A stretch of DNA of 64,000 bases. It comes from Neodontobutis hainanensis (lineage: Eukaryota; Chordata; Actinopteri; Gobiiformes; Odontobutidae). Shown here in pieces: positions 38,010-50,514 of the stretch (its first letter is position 1; the number at the start of each line of letters is the position of its first letter). The notes under the pieces are model-generated. The model saw only the letters and a list, made by a program, of their open reading frames with translations, was not told the origin of the DNA and did no database searches. Position numbers and translations under genes: made by a program. The stretch spans positions 1 to 64,000 of the forward strand of contig JALDNG010000395.1 of assembly GCA_024349245.1 (NCBI GenBank), read 5' to 3'.

Positions 38010-39865
38010 ATGAAAAAAAAATTTTCATCCCCCTCTAATTTCAGCATGCATTCTAAAAAACGAACAATAATAGAGGAAAACAGAAGATATAGCGAAGAGT
38101 GGGAAGAAAAATACTTTTTTATACTCGAAAATAAAAAGCTAATCTGTTTAATTTGTCGAGAACACGTTGCTGTATTCAAAGAATACAATGTTAAAAGACA
38201 CTACGAAACGAAACATTGTGATTATATAAAATTCGATAAAGAGATTAAAGAAACTAGACTCAAAGAACTTAAATCGCAGTTAAAATCTCAACAAAAAATG
38301 TTTCGTCTGTCACTACAACAACCAAACCGAATTGTAAAAGCAAGTTATTCTATTTTTCTTTTGATTGCAAAAAGTATGAAAGCGTTTTCGGAAGGAGAAT
38401 TCATTAAGGAATGTTTAGAAGCTGCAGCGAAAACTCTTTTTCCAGACAAATGCGAATCATTTTCAAATCTGAGTCTTTCCCAGCAAACGATTTGTCGTCG
38501 AATAAACTATATTTCAAATGAAATTATCATTAAACTACGTGAACGAATTCAAGATTTTAAATTTTTCTCATTGGCATTTGATGAAAGCGCAGATATATCA
38601 GATACAGCGCAGCTTGTAATATTTGTTCCTGGAGTAAATGAATCATTTCAAATAACAGAGGAAATGTTAAAAATGGTAAGTTTGAAGAATACAACAAAAG
38701 GTAGAGATATTTTCCATGCCATCGAAAGATGTTTACATGAGAATAATATGAATTTGGTTACCATTTCTGGAATATCAACGGATGGCGCACCTGCTATGAT
38801 CGGTAAAGAAAAAGGAGCTGTGAAATTACTACTAGATAAAAGGAATTCAAGAACGATATTCAAAATCGTGTTAAGAAAGATGATTTATTTATTATCCACT
38901 GTTTGATTCATCAACAGAATTTATGTGCCCAAACGTTATCAATGAATCATGTAATGAATGTAGAAATCAAAACAGTGAATTACATTCGTTCGCATGCACT
39001 TTCTCACCGACAATTTAAAGAATTTCTGAATGAAATGGATTCTGAATACGGAGACATAATATATTTCAGTCAAGTAAGATGGTTAAGTCGTGGAAAATGT
39101 TTACAACGATTCTATGAGCTTCGGCAAGAAATTGATGAGTTTATGAATGACAGGTAAAGACCAATACCCGAACTGAAAGATGATGAGTGGTTCATGGATT
39201 TATGTTTTTAGTGGATATTGTTGAAAAACTCAATCAATTAAACGTCTCATTGCAAGGAAAAGACAATTTAATAGTAGATGCGTTCAATAATATCAAAGAA
39301 TTTCAAAGAAAATTGCAACTATTCGAATCTCAATTGAAAAATAATTACGTTCAGCATTTTTCTATTGTTAAAAGAAATGAAAAATCCATGAAATAACAAT
39401 TATTTTAAATATGCACAAGAAATCGGAAAACTTATAGTTGCCTTTGAAAGTCGCTTTGATAATTTACACAAATACAATAAGATATTTGAAATATATTCAT
39501 CTACTTTTTATGTCGATGTCGAGTCGGTCCCAGAACATATCCAAATGGAGTTGATTGATTTACAATGCAATTACGAATTAAGACAAATTTTTGAAGCATC
39601 AAAATCTAAGCTTGATTTTTATAACATTTATATCACAAGAGAAAGTTTTTCAAATTTGAGAAGTCTGGCACAAAAAGTCGTAAGTGCATTTTGATCAACT
39701 TATATCTGCGAATCATTTTTTTCGAAAATGAAATTTACTAAACATAAATCACGTTCGAGTTTGACGGACGAAAATCTACAAAACCAATTACGATGTGCAA
39801 ATACAAGCATAGATATCGATCTGCAGAAGTTAAGTGAGAGCATGGAAAATCAAATATCTCATTAA
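38010..39865 (+). pseudogene. hAT transposase pseudogene (BED-finger, GTF2IRD2/ZBED5-like)
   Basis: The coding frame starts at ATG 38010 or 38046 and its last homology ends at TAA 39863-39865. The order is a BED-type zinc finger (LICLICREHVAVF, then KRHYETKH), an RNase H-like core with the catalytic region SLAFDESADISDTAQL and ISTDGAPAMIG, then IIHCLIHQQNLCAQ and QVRWLSRGKCLQRFYELRQE. The C-terminal dimerisation region reads ICESFFSKMKFTKHKS. Breaks are a frameshift near 38850-38885, TAA at 39155-39157, a frameshift near 39206-39212, a frameshift or nonsense change near 39375-39395, and TGA at 39692-39694. The family is known from exapted vertebrate genes, but here the TIRs show it is a transposon copy. 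Confidence 0.96.
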
Positions 39866-40051
39866 TTGAATAAATTAAATTTGTGAGAATTATTTCATTA
39901 ATATCATTTTTACTTTGTGTTTTTGAGTAATATTATTTAATTTTGTTTAATTTCATTTTTATTAGCGTCTTATCACTTATGAAGGATATATAAATTTTTA
40001 TGCGGCCCGCAGTTTATGATAAATTTCCAAAATGGCCCGAAGGCTCATTTG

Positions 40052-40066
40052 GGTTGGCCACCCCTG
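40052..40066 (+). repeat. hAT right terminal inverted repeat
   Basis: GGTTGGCCACCCCTG, the perfect complement of the left end. Confidence 0.97.
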
Positions 40067-40074
40067 ATCTAGAC
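40067..40074 (+). repeat. Right target-site copy of the hAT element
   Basis: ATCTAGAC, 7 of 8 identical to the left copy. Confidence 0.85.
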
Positions 40075-40640
40075 ACTCAATTTTTTACTCAATATAAGAC
40101 TTTTTTTGTGCTTTTAGAATCCTTTGTTGAGTAACCAGTTTTCAAAGATTAAACCATTTGACTTTATAGGATATCACAGCCCGAATCATATAAAGTTGAC
40201 TTTAGCTCATTTTATTATGAACCCGTATCTCTTGAGAAAGGAAAGTATGAGCTCAATTTTAAAGATAAGTCAAACTACTTAACTATAAAGAAGTTCATTT
40301 TTTAAAAATCGTTAAATCTTATAAGAATTCCACACAATACCATTATCTTACACTTACGCGTTTAAAATCTCAATACTCGTGAATACCTTAACTCGAATTT
40401 ATAATTATCAATTCTCAAAAAAAGTATCACGATTGATGCAGACGAAACATTTTTTATCATAAAATTTATGTGACGCACACCGATTCAATCTATCATGGAT
40501 TCCGTGAGAAAAGATATTTATTTGGTTTGACTAAAAAACAAATTTAAGAAGACAAGAAAAATGGTCATACAATTCGAAAAATCTTGGATGATATATCAAA
40601 GAAGTGTTGTTATATCCATCTTTTTTCCTTCCTTCAATTT

Positions 40641-40810
40641 TTAAGATGTAAAAAGTGACCTCATGGCATTCAGCAAGTTTATCTGTTTGGATTGATCAAT
40701 TGAGTAACGGCCTTCTTCAGAAAATATACTCACGATCTCAATCTGAAAAAATTTGACATTAAGTTTCCAAGTAGCCACAAACAGTAAGATAGATCTGAAA
40801 AATTTTCAAA
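40641..40810 (-). CDS. Terminal exon or short ORF, unrecognised
   Basis: The minus strand is open for about 57 codons ending at TAA 40641-40643. The part after a clean acceptor (TTTTTTCAG before 40742) is the most protein-like: IEIVSIFSEEGRYSIDQSKQ, then INLLNAMRSLFTS. The frame stays open upstream of that acceptor (ILLFVATWKLNV), so either reading is possible. It lies 0.6 kb beyond the hAT element but shows no similarity to its transposase. No family recognised. Confidence 0.4.
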
Positions 40811-41990
40811 AAATATTTTATCAGTTGTAGTTTTATTTTAACATTTGATCAAAAAATGGCTTACAACTTGCAGCCTTAATGAATTAGTATTAATTTTCAA
40901 ACATTATATAAAATTGTTTCTTGAAAGTGAATTGTAATACCAAAATAAGACTGGCCCAATCTCTTGTTTGAATTTATAATTCAAGAATATTACTCTATTA
41001 GACATTAAATGAAAAATACATTTGTTCAATTTTACTGTTTTCTGCTCAATGTATCAAAACATATTTCAACAAAATCACATGTTTAACGCAAGCCGATATA
41101 CCTTGGTAAGTTTGTTTTGAATAAACGTTCGATATATATTTTAGAAAACGTGATAATCTTAAAATAAGTATTCAGTCAATTTTGTAATTTTCGAGAACGC
41201 TTCAGATACTAAATAGAAGGGATGAACACAAGTGAGAACCAAAAACAGTTGTTAGCTCATATAATGTTGTTATTGATGTTTATTTGTATAAAATGTCAAT
41301 AACTGAAATTACTATTGTAAATATTCTAATAATTAGACAGTATTTTCATAGATTTCAAAACCTGGGTAAAAATTCTATGATAAATTGTTTAAACATACAA
41401 TTTTTTAAACCAGCTATGTGTAAACTGTGGCCATCTCGAGAATACAATGAATCTCGATGAAAATTCCATATTTCGAAACTACTTAGTTGTAAATTATGTT
41501 CTTTTAGATTTATTGAATTTTCAAAAGAGTTTTTGAAACGAATACTAGTGTGATAAACCAGTTTTTGTGGATATATAATCGATGAGTTATTATTTGATTA
41601 CATTCTTTCAAAATCGTTTTAACAAAATAGTGGGAATGGACTTTCGTTTGTACAATGAAGATTTTTTCTATTTTATCTTAAAGGCAAGTAAATCTAGGTT
41701 TACGCGTGGATTAAAATGAAAAAAAGTAATATCTAAGAGAATAAGGTATTATTTTAATAGGGTTCCAAGTACTGCTTCGCTACGAAAAGGATAAATCTGC
41801 AGGCCTGTTTTTCCATGAGTATGTGAGCTTCTTTAATGAGAAATTAAAAAGATAAAACAAAAAATGGCTAGATTTAGGCCAGAATCTAACAAACATAAGA
41901 GGAAATATCATGATTTCTAAAAGATTTTAAGGATAAAAATATTTACAAGAAACACTCCTCTTAACAGTATTTACCATAATTTGAGTTATT

Positions 41991-42182
41991 TTGATTTTTT
42001 CTGATTTCGACATGATCAAGAAATGCTTGGAAGTTGCTGCCAACATTATATGTCAAGAACCCACAGGTGAAATTTTTACAAAAAATAAATTTTGTTCAGT
42101 GTGTTTAAAAGATATTCAAAAATTAATGAACAAAAGTATTTGTTGTGGCCGTCCTTCTCACAAGGTAAAAATACCAATGTGA
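41991..42182 (+). pseudogene. Fragment of a second hAT-like transposase
   Basis: A 63-codon frame contains FDMIKKCLEVAANIICQEP. This matches the spacing of FIKECLEAAAKTLFPDKC in the transposase at 38.4 kb and the same segment of GTF2IRD2/ZBED5-type hAT proteins, which lies between the BED finger and the catalytic core. The rest of the transposase is not recognisable on either side, and no inverted ends are visible. The residues differ at many positions from the nearby complete copy, so it is likely an older, separate insertion rather than a piece of that element. Confidence 0.5.
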
Positions 42183-43865
42183 GGGACGCTGCACAATTTT
42201 GGGTATCCATATGTGAAATTAACATAATTTTTGAGCTTCTAAACAATTAATATTCGTTGAGTTATGAAAAGATACAACTTGAGGTCTAGATGTATTCAAC
42301 TCTGTGATTTACATGGCTCAATGAATTAGTTAATCTGAAATAAAAAGATAATGTCAATCACTGAGAGACCACCTGCTTTAACTGGAAAAACGGAAGATCA
42401 ATTAAGTTGACGAATTAAAGAAAATTCAGAGAAACATAATGAACTTACAGAAACACTCCTGTAAGTTTCATCCATTAGGGAACACATTATAAAGTTGCTT
42501 CAAATATCAAGCATCTTAATGACTTAGTTTTCAGTGTTTAAAACATAATAGAAGCCAGGGCACGAAAATAACAAATTATTTCAATAAACTGTTTAAGTTT
42601 CCGAGTGTGAAGATTTTTATTTCTCTTTCACGTCATTATTTTCAGATCAAGATTGAAAAATAGGATTAAATATTGAATTTGCGATTAAAATATTATATGA
42701 AAAGTTGACTTCCGACTTTCATGGTTGCACGTGCATTAAAAAAAGTAAAATGATTTTAATTTCAATCTTCTGGGAAAACAATTTGTGGGCATGTAAGATA
42801 TATATTCGCGAGAGATAGATATTGACGAGAGTCTACCTTTGCTCAAGACTCAACCAGGTAAAATAACTGTGGCCATTTCCCTTTTTTAAAAAACTAACAT
42901 TTTTTTGAAAAAGCGAAAAATTACCAATTTCAGTAAATGGCTTTGTCATAAAATGGGAAATGAGGTTCCAAGGCGTTAAAAACTTAAAACCTCTTTTTAA
43001 TTTCCACAGTTTTTCATAAAACGCATAAGCTGAATAGGCACCAGAAAACACGTATTTGAGCTGTTGGATCTATAGATAGATTACGATCTCAAGAATGTTA
43101 TTCAAATCAGATCTTTTGATTTTTTCAATTGATCTTTGAAAATGCTACATTTACACATTTAAACTTTGATAAATATTTTGGACTTGGTATTTCTATGGAG
43201 CAAACGTGGTCTTTTCTAAATTTAAACATAAATAATAAAAGTTCGTGGGTGAACAATTTGAATTTTAATACAACTATGCTAACCACCACCAATAAAGTTA
43301 ATTCAAATTTCAAAAGTATTATCAAACTCTGTGAGTAGTACTATACTTCTCAAAAGCTATGATAAAACCATTTGATGAAATTTAATTTGAATTGATGACT
43401 TCTTCATTCGTATTACCAGTCACAATATTTTTTCAATAATTATCAGTCGTAAAAACTGGCGTCACGAATTCGAAACTCTTTCAAATCGTCTTCTAAAATT
43501 TGATGGCTATGTTTAATTCTAGGTAAACGTAAAATGAATTGATAGCTAAATGTTTATTAGCTCATGATACAATTGTAAAAACTTAATTTCATTTTAAAAT
43601 AAATTTATCGATTTGGCCTTTTGTAGAAACTTGTCTTCAACAAACACTTGAGAACCTCTCAAATGTTTGTTGAATCAAAATTACAGAATTGTTATTTCTT
43701 ATAATGTTAAAGTAAAAAAGAAAATTTATAAAAGTCGATAAGAGCTATCAAAATTAAATCATCGAATTCAACATCAATAATATAAATAATTTAAATTTGT
43801 AAATTTTACAAGTTTTAGTATTGCAAAAAAATTAAAATTTCAAAATTTTCGTTGTTTTGATTTAG
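42183..43865. other. Spacer with doubtful open frames
   Basis: 43129-43338 is open on the plus strand but Asn-rich and also open on the minus strand. 42833-43051 (minus) has no recognised features. Nothing is supported. Confidence 0.45.
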
Positions 43866-44059
43866 GATAAGGAAAACATATCAAGCCTTATTTGGAAGAA
43901 CGTTTACATACAACACGCACATTCCAACTCAAAGGCCTCTTGGGCACTCTTTAGAATATAAGGTCAGTAAATGAGTAGTGTGAGACTTTAAATCGCTAAA
44001 AGCCTTTCCATCTTCTCGGGCATTATAGCAACCTTACCTGTGCCGAATCGATTCGTTAA
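43866..44059 (+). CDS. Two exon-like segments of an unrecognised plus-strand gene
   Basis: After an acceptor (TTGATTTAG) the frame reads RKTYQALFGRTFTYNTHIP and TQRPLGHSLEYK to a GTCAGT donor at 43963. A 40-nt gap, 43963-44002, then leads to PFHLLGHYSNLTCAESIR and TAA at 44057-44059. Local GC is well above the flanks. No upstream exon or start codon could be assigned, so the 5' part may lie beyond a longer intron. I recognise no family. Confidence 0.4.
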
Positions 44060-47000
44060 AAAATTTCTAAATGAGTTATAAATATTCAAATTTCACATAA
44101 TTCTTTTTCATATTTTTCGTGGAATTTTCTTGAGTTATAAATTATTCAACGAACATTATTTTGAAATGTTTCAGAACATAAATTTGAAAGGATTTATGAG
44201 TTAAACTAACTCCTCGACAAAAATATATACTTATAATTTTTATACGTGCAAAAGTTTGAAATTATAATCTCAAATGTAAACCAAATATATTATTTTTTTA
44301 AACGAGAAATAACGCAATTTTTAATTTTGAATCTTCAATACATTGTAAATAAAATAATACATTGTAATCATGGAAGTTTGAATTCAATAGTATTTTAATA
44401 AATCGTTTAAAATTTAATATTCGATCGAATATATAAGAAAATTAATATAATTTGATGGACTAAAAAATCTATAAAAAGTTTTATCTTGTTTTTTTGAAGG
44501 TATTTTAACCAAATATTTATTGGGATACTAATACGGGCAAAATTTTAATCATTTTTATTTTATACTATTCAATTTCATGAATAGAATAAAAATGGGAAGA
44601 TATTTTTATCTATGACCACTAAAATAATCTGCGCATTATTATTTCTACAGAATATCGAACAAATTTTAAAAGTAATCAATATTTTACTTTAAAAACGTTT
44701 TCAGAATTTCACAAAATCTAAGAGAAATAGAATTTAAGAATTAAACGATTCATGTTTTTAAACATGAAAATTAAGCAGTTTGGATAATATCTGAATATAC
44801 TTTCTAAATGCTGTTTCAGTGAATCATGAATCTCAGTCGAGTCTTGATTACATTTCAAGATTTTTAAAATATGAAAATATTATTCCTCACTCATACTTTT
44901 TATTCATCTTTCGATCCTGAAAATTCGGATGATTCTTTGACGTATGGGAATGAACGGTTATACGATATGATAAAAGTGAAATATTATCAGCTAGTAATAG
45001 CATCAATTAACCATAGGACATAATATCATCGAATCTGATTAATTAGAATAATTTCTGAAAATAAATTGATTTTCTTAAAACTGATTGTTAAATTAGACAG
45101 ATTAAGATCTTCTCAGCATAGTCTTTATCGACTGATCAATTAATTCGTTTATCTTGTTTTTAACTGATATTCAAAGTGTTTTCTTAAATTACTACAATTG
45201 TAATGAATAAAAAATTTTGAATCTCTTTTATATGCACAAAAACCAAAAATGTGACATTCAAACACGTTCAGCCGTTATTTAATTTAAAGATATTTTATTC
45301 GATGAAAAATAAAAAAAAATTTATAAGTTTACAAATATTTAAATAATATGACCCCTCTGCGAAAATTTATCTTGCATTTTTCCATTTAAATTCAGCATTT
45401 TTTGACAAGCTAAGATTAAAATTATTAAATAATATTGTACGAAAAAATTAAATTTAAATAATTTGATAAATTGAATAAAACATTAAAAACAGTTTATTTT
45501 CAGAGAATTTTAAAAATTTTAAAATTTTTTCATTTATTTTTAGATTTAAAAAAAACAATACTATGGCTCAATTAATTTTCTGGAATTAACTTTTTCTCGT
45601 ATCTCTGAAGTAAAAATTGAATAAAAATTATTTGAACATAAAATCATAATAGAGATCAGAATTTTAATTTTCATATTTGAAAAATAAATGATGATTTCTC
45701 GCAAAATAAAATAGCACGCGCAACATTTATTTCACCTCAGTATCAAACTCGTTAAGTTCGACTCTTGATAATTGTGGTTAGATTTAGCTGAAAACACGAT
45801 TTCAATATTTTTAAAAGAGGGAGCCAATGATATAACCATATTCTTTCAAATATAACATACGTATTTCGTGCAGTATATATTGCTCTAATTTGAATCTTTT
45901 TTGATAATTTTTAATCATCTTTCACATTTATTTAGATTGATATCTGAAAAATGTCAGAGGATGCTAATAAATAATAACGTCAAAATGTAAATTATTCAAT
46001 AAACTTATAAAATGGCTGAAGTAAAATTTATCATTGTTTTCATTGAGATACTTGATAATGTTTGACTTAATGGAATAAATCTTAGACTAGAATCATCCTA
46101 AATAATATTTTCAATAATTTACACGTTTGTAAAATTATAAACCTCAAAAGTATTTTGATTAAATAAACTTGAAGATTCGAAGGTTATTACCTTCCAAATA
46201 GTGGTTTTGGATTGTTTCAATTGATAGTTACAAAGGGGAAGAGAGACTAGTCAAGGATATCGTGTTCGTTTATAAGGAGGAAAACTTTTAAATTTTTAGT
46301 TTATCAGATATATTTTTAATAATTCGTACGGCAAAATAAATACGCAAGCCTCAAAGTAAACACAAGCACAGAGATAATTGATTCAAAACAAATGAAGCAA
46401 GAGTAATTATTAACATATATTCAAAATAAAAATGAAGGGTGCGATTATGCATTTTAGAATGTGCTCAACTTCATCCAAAAACTATTATATGAAGTTTCTG
46501 TGTTTAACTTTCAGGTTAGTAATGAAAAATGATTCAGAAATTATAAAATTTTGTGCTTAAATAAGCATTTCATGTGATTATTGAAGGTTAAAATATCTGT
46601 CAAGTTATTTCTGTTTTTAAAGGAAATTTGTAATTTTTTGTTAAATTATACTCACTACGGTTGATAAATTGAGTTTTATTTATTTTTATAATACATAGAT
46701 TCAATATAACTATATTAGCTTGCTTATTTAAAATTTTATTTTAAATCTCTTAATTTGAAATAGTTCCATTTTTTCCATAAAAAATTATAAAAGTGAAGTT
46801 GTTATCAAACACCTCAATGGAATTCAAATCTTCAATTTATCTTAAATATCGATAAAATAAAAAAACCTAATTAAGAGTTATATCAGCTTAGTAGATTTAA
46901 ATTTAAAAAAGGCTATCTTTGAATAAAGCTTAATTAAACCCAATAATTTAACTGATAAATAAGGTTTACTGAAACATATTCTTCGATGCCATTCTTATCG

Positions 47001-47752
47001 ATCCTGCGCATAATAGTTTTTTTATATTAATTGATTTTTTTCATGAAACACAGATTTATTTTATTGTTTTTGACTCTCAGATAATGTTAAAAGTAAATGA
47101 ATTTTAAAAATTAAGTAAAGTACTCCTCGTTCAACATCTACAAATCGATATCCCGCTATTTTATAAGAAATATTCTTTTTAACTTTATTTTGAAGTTTAT
47201 TGGGTCTTCTGCTCAGAGAAAACAATTTGCATATTCTCTATTCTAGTATTAGTAAATTCAGATGTACATAACTTTTCATACTGAGGATGCGTAAAAATGC
47301 GAAATCTATCGAGTCAACCATTAATCGTTAAATATTTTTAATCAAATAAATTTTATTTTGTTTTGATGTGATGTGATGTGATGAATATATTATGCTTTAA
47401 ATTATTTATAAGTGTGTTTTATGTAATAAAACTAATCTAAGGTCACGATATGCGCGCATTTTAGATATTATGGAAAAATAGATTATAACCTAATCAACTT
47501 CAGTATCTGTATTCCCAAAGATTCTATTTATCTCATTTTTGTGAAAAATTTCATTATTTTTTAGTTTTATCTTCGTGTATCCTGAATATCATTGATTAAC
47601 AGATTTATAGAAACGGTAAAAGAATAATTAAATATCAAATTTGAACATAGAAACCAACTGAAAAATAACGGTGTGGAACGTGTTAGTTATCTTACTTATA
47701 TTCATAAATATATTAAACCATCTATGATAGATAAGGAATTTAAAAAAATAAA
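44060..47752. other. AT-rich desert
   Basis: Nothing coding is supported. A short tandem repeat of a 5-bp GATGT-type unit (about four copies) sits at roughly 47364-47382. Confidence 0.6.
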
Positions 47753-48079
47753 ATGAATGATTCTTCTAAAAATACGTCAAGAATACTCGAATCAAATGAA
47801 TCAGGTGGAAAAAAACGATCAAATAGTACATTGAGGAAATTACAAAATCTTTTTCGAGGGAAATCGCGAAGAATGCCAGATTCAACCAATAATCAAGTGT
47901 CCTTACAATTATCAATTACACATGAACAAGTAAGCCGTGTTCTACAATTACAGGTCAATGATGATTTTATGATAAGGCCTTATAATATGTTAATAGACAT
48001 CCCTCGAACATTCTCAAGTATAAATTACCCTCAAAGTATCGAAGAAATCAGTATTGAAAGTTTTATCAAAAGACTGTGA
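47753..48079 (+). CDS. Unrecognised Ser/Lys-rich protein (~100-108 aa)
   Basis: An ATG at 47753 opens MNDSSKNTSRILESNESGG and a basic region (KKRSNSTLRKLQNLFRGKSR). The frame closes at TGA 48077-48079 after SIEEISIESFIKRL. A 24-nt GT-AG stretch in the middle (donor after THEQ, about 47931-47954) has no in-frame stop, so both a 108-aa unspliced and a 100-aa spliced product are possible. Downstream, 48160-48230 and 48258-48371 hold further plus-strand open stretches (RRRFLSAVFVNRLIHYIK; SSSLAFYSHSLLSSESR) that may be later exons or another small gene. No domain is recognised. Confidence 0.5.
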   Translation: MNDSSKNTSRILESNESGGKKRSNSTLRKLQNLFRGKSRRMPDSTNNQVSLQLSITHEQVSRVLQLQVNDDFMIRPYNMLIDIPRTFSSINYPQSIEEISIESFIKRL

Positions 48080-49800
48080 AAATGTTAAAAATATATAAAC
48101 GATAAAAGTTAAAATTTCTCTGTTTGAAACCCTTTCGCGATTTATAGATGTATTTAACTTCATTCTCTATATAGGAGGCGTTTCTTGTCGGCAGTTTTCG
48201 TAAATAGATTAATACACTACATCAAGTAACATGCTTTAATGGATAAAAAAGTTTCAGAATTCAATAAATCGGAGATCAACCTCATATTTACCGTTTAAAA
48301 GGGGCGATATCATCAGCTCTTCGCTAGCCTTCTACTCTCATTCACTCCTGAGCTCCGAGAGTAGATAAGCTCGAAGAAATTGATTGAGGGTAAAAATATC
48401 AAGGCCACTTTCATTTATCTTGGAACACAAAAATAAAAATTCCCATGTGAGTGAATATCCTATGCCTTCAAATGTTAAACTCTAATTTTTTAACGTCTGA
48501 ATTTTTGATAGATCATAAAGCTTTAAAAAACGGAAAACATTTTCTATCAGAAACGACTGCATTATGCCCTCCACTTACCATATTACGTAATCCCTATAAG
48601 TTATAATTCACCCATATCTCAATGTACACTTAGGTGACCAAATAGATTTCGTTAACAAACCCTCATAGATATCAAACCAAGAAAGAAAATTACTTACTTT
48701 GGTTGAATAAATTTATTTAAAAATGAAAGAGAAAAAGTCATTGATACGAGAATATGAAATTTTGAGCTTTATTTTTAACACATAACCTTTCGTAAAGTAG
48801 TTGGATGATAATATAAAAATGTGAAAATATAGAATTTTTAATTGCCGTGCGCAACGCCGCGATAGATCCGCCATACAAAATCTTAAGTAAATAGATGGAA
48901 ATTACTAAATCTCTGACAATTATCTGTTTCGAAACGGAAGCAGATTAGACAGATAAGTACTTCAATTATAAGTTCAAAAGGAACATAATGTATAAATAGG
49001 CATTTTTTAAATTTATAGTTTATGTATCTGATAATCTGCTTCATAATGTATTACAATTAAGGGATTAAGCGAGATATTTATACCTTATTTAAATATTGTA
49101 TTTTTTGTTCTGAAAGAGTGATTTTTTATCCGGCGGTATTTTTGTTTTTGAAATTAATACTCTGATAATATTTTTATTTTGACGGTTGAAATTAAAATCT
49201 TTACACACGATTATAATATTCTCAATACTTAGATTTGAAGGATATCTTCAAAGGATGAAGTCACGTAAAAACATGGGAAAAATACTTAAAGAGATTGGAT
49301 TAAATGCCGCATGAAGTACAAGTAATCTATCAGAATTGTCACGTTTTGTTGTTGATTAGCTAGAATACAATAATCTTCTTTGTGATGCAATAAAATATAA
49401 AATTTTCATTTCCACAAACTATTAAGTAAAATATACATCCAGGCAAAATCTGAAAAATATTTTCTCTTTATTCTTTCAATACACAATAGTTAATTCAATT
49501 TATATCAGGTGGTTTATTCTGAGTTTTAAATTGGAAATCTCATTACATAAAAATGTTCTGTACTTTTTTAAAAGAAAGCGATTTACATCACATAAACATA
49601 CTCGTTTTAAGCAATTACCAATGCCCAACGTTACTTTCCTTGGATGAAATAAAACTAAAAATTGGTAGTCGCAAAAAATTTTCTTGAACCTTTTTTTTAA
49701 TATTCACTTGATCACAGCAACTGATGTTCAAATTAGATGAATTTACGTTAACATACAAAATAACGAGAAATATTCGCTTTCTTTCAAGAATATATGTGAG
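48080..49800. other. Mostly spacer, with a coding-like island at 48.16-48.37 kb
   Basis: Apart from the island described with the preceding gene, this is AT-rich. Around 48318-48374 a stem can form: a 9-bp arm (CTACTCTC to GAGAGTAG plus one pair) with an outer CTTCG/CGAAG pair. It overlaps the open frame and may be chance. Confidence 0.4.
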
Positions 49801-50030
49801 TTAACTGTGTCAAGGCTTTGTTATGAGAAAGTTTACGTCTATATCTGCCCTTCACTAAAGATCTGTTTTCTAGATTCCGCCGTTCAGTCCTTTACCACAG
49901 TTCGGCACACTTATCTTGAGTTGAAAACAAGGTGACTGGATGTGTTGAGCTCTTACGCGCTCCCCAGTCAACTTTGACCGTAGCGCATAGAAGGTAAATT
50001 GTTTGCTTGGAATTAAATATTATAATGTGA
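49801..50030 (-). other. GC-rich coding-like island
   Basis: The minus strand reads TVKVDWGARKSSTHPVTLFS and TQDKCAEL. After a possible 36-nt gap it reads SLVKGRYRRKLSHNKAL, ending near 49796. The plus strand also has an open reading, DSAVQSFTTVRHTYLELKTR, across part of it. The composition is clearly unlike the AT-rich flanks. I cannot decide the strand or the product. Confidence 0.28.
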
Positions 50031-50095
50031 TAGAATAAACAGAAAAAAGTGTTTTTTGGAGAATATCGATTAATAGAATAAAGTGGTAACGATAT

Positions 50096-50514
50096 GCTAT
50101 TTTATGGAAATGCTAATCATGAAAATGTGAATGAACTTGAAAACAGAAAAATACCTGAAGTGGTCACAAATAATTCAATAACAGGTAAAGATACTGTTAA
50201 GAATGAAGGTGAAAAATAATAAAGTGCTGAAACTCAAGCCAAGAACATTTACAGATTATTGTTAAAATAACATGAAGATCTTCTTCGGAAGCAACTCAAC
50301 ATGAAAACGTATTTGGTGTGTTATTGGAGTTTAGAGTGGAATCAAAGAGAATCGATTCAAAAAACACCAAAACGCATTTTGAAAAACATCATTAAACATA
50401 AACTTGTGTGGACAACCCACTCTGAGCCTATTTTTCTTCATGGCTCGTATTATCAAGATAGAAAGAGAAGGCTTCAAACAGTTTTGCAACAATATCGACA
50501 TTTTTAAATGAAGG
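50096..50514 (+). CDS. Possible multi-exon gene, unresolved
   Basis: An ATG at about 50095 opens MLFYGNANHENVNELENRKI. Further plus-strand segments read SSSEATQHENVFGVLLEFRV (about 50281-50390) and LFFFMARIIKIEREGFKQFC (about 50430-50505). The competing frame 50301-50507 (TPKRILKNIIKHKLVWTTHS) is also open. Micro-introns of 16-30 nt could join the first segments, but I could not make a single consistent model. No family recognised. Confidence 0.3.

Larger units (their letters stand above)
37913..40066 (+). mobile_element. hAT DNA transposon, full-length but decayed (2,154 bp)
   Basis: The element has perfect 15-bp terminal inverted repeats (CAGGGGTGGCCAACC) and an 8-bp target duplication with one mismatch. 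It carries one transposase gene on the plus strand and no introns. A G+C-rich subterminal motif, GCGGCCCGCAG, occurs at 37958-37968 and again in the same orientation at 40002-40012, with an inverted relative at about 37935-37946. The ends match the common CAGGGGTGGCC type of animal hAT elements. The transposase is disrupted, so this copy could move only with help from another copy. It is a recent arrival on an evolutionary scale, because its ends are still intact. Confidence 0.96.

Noticed and set aside
48318..48374. Stem with CTACTCTC/GAGAGTAG arms as a structured RNA
   Set aside because: The stem is interrupted, overlaps an open frame and shows no family resemblance.
49870..49990. GC-rich patch considered as a tRNA or leader RNA gene
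   Set aside because: No cloverleaf or T-loop consensus could be drawn, and both strands have open frames, so coding DNA is the simpler reading.
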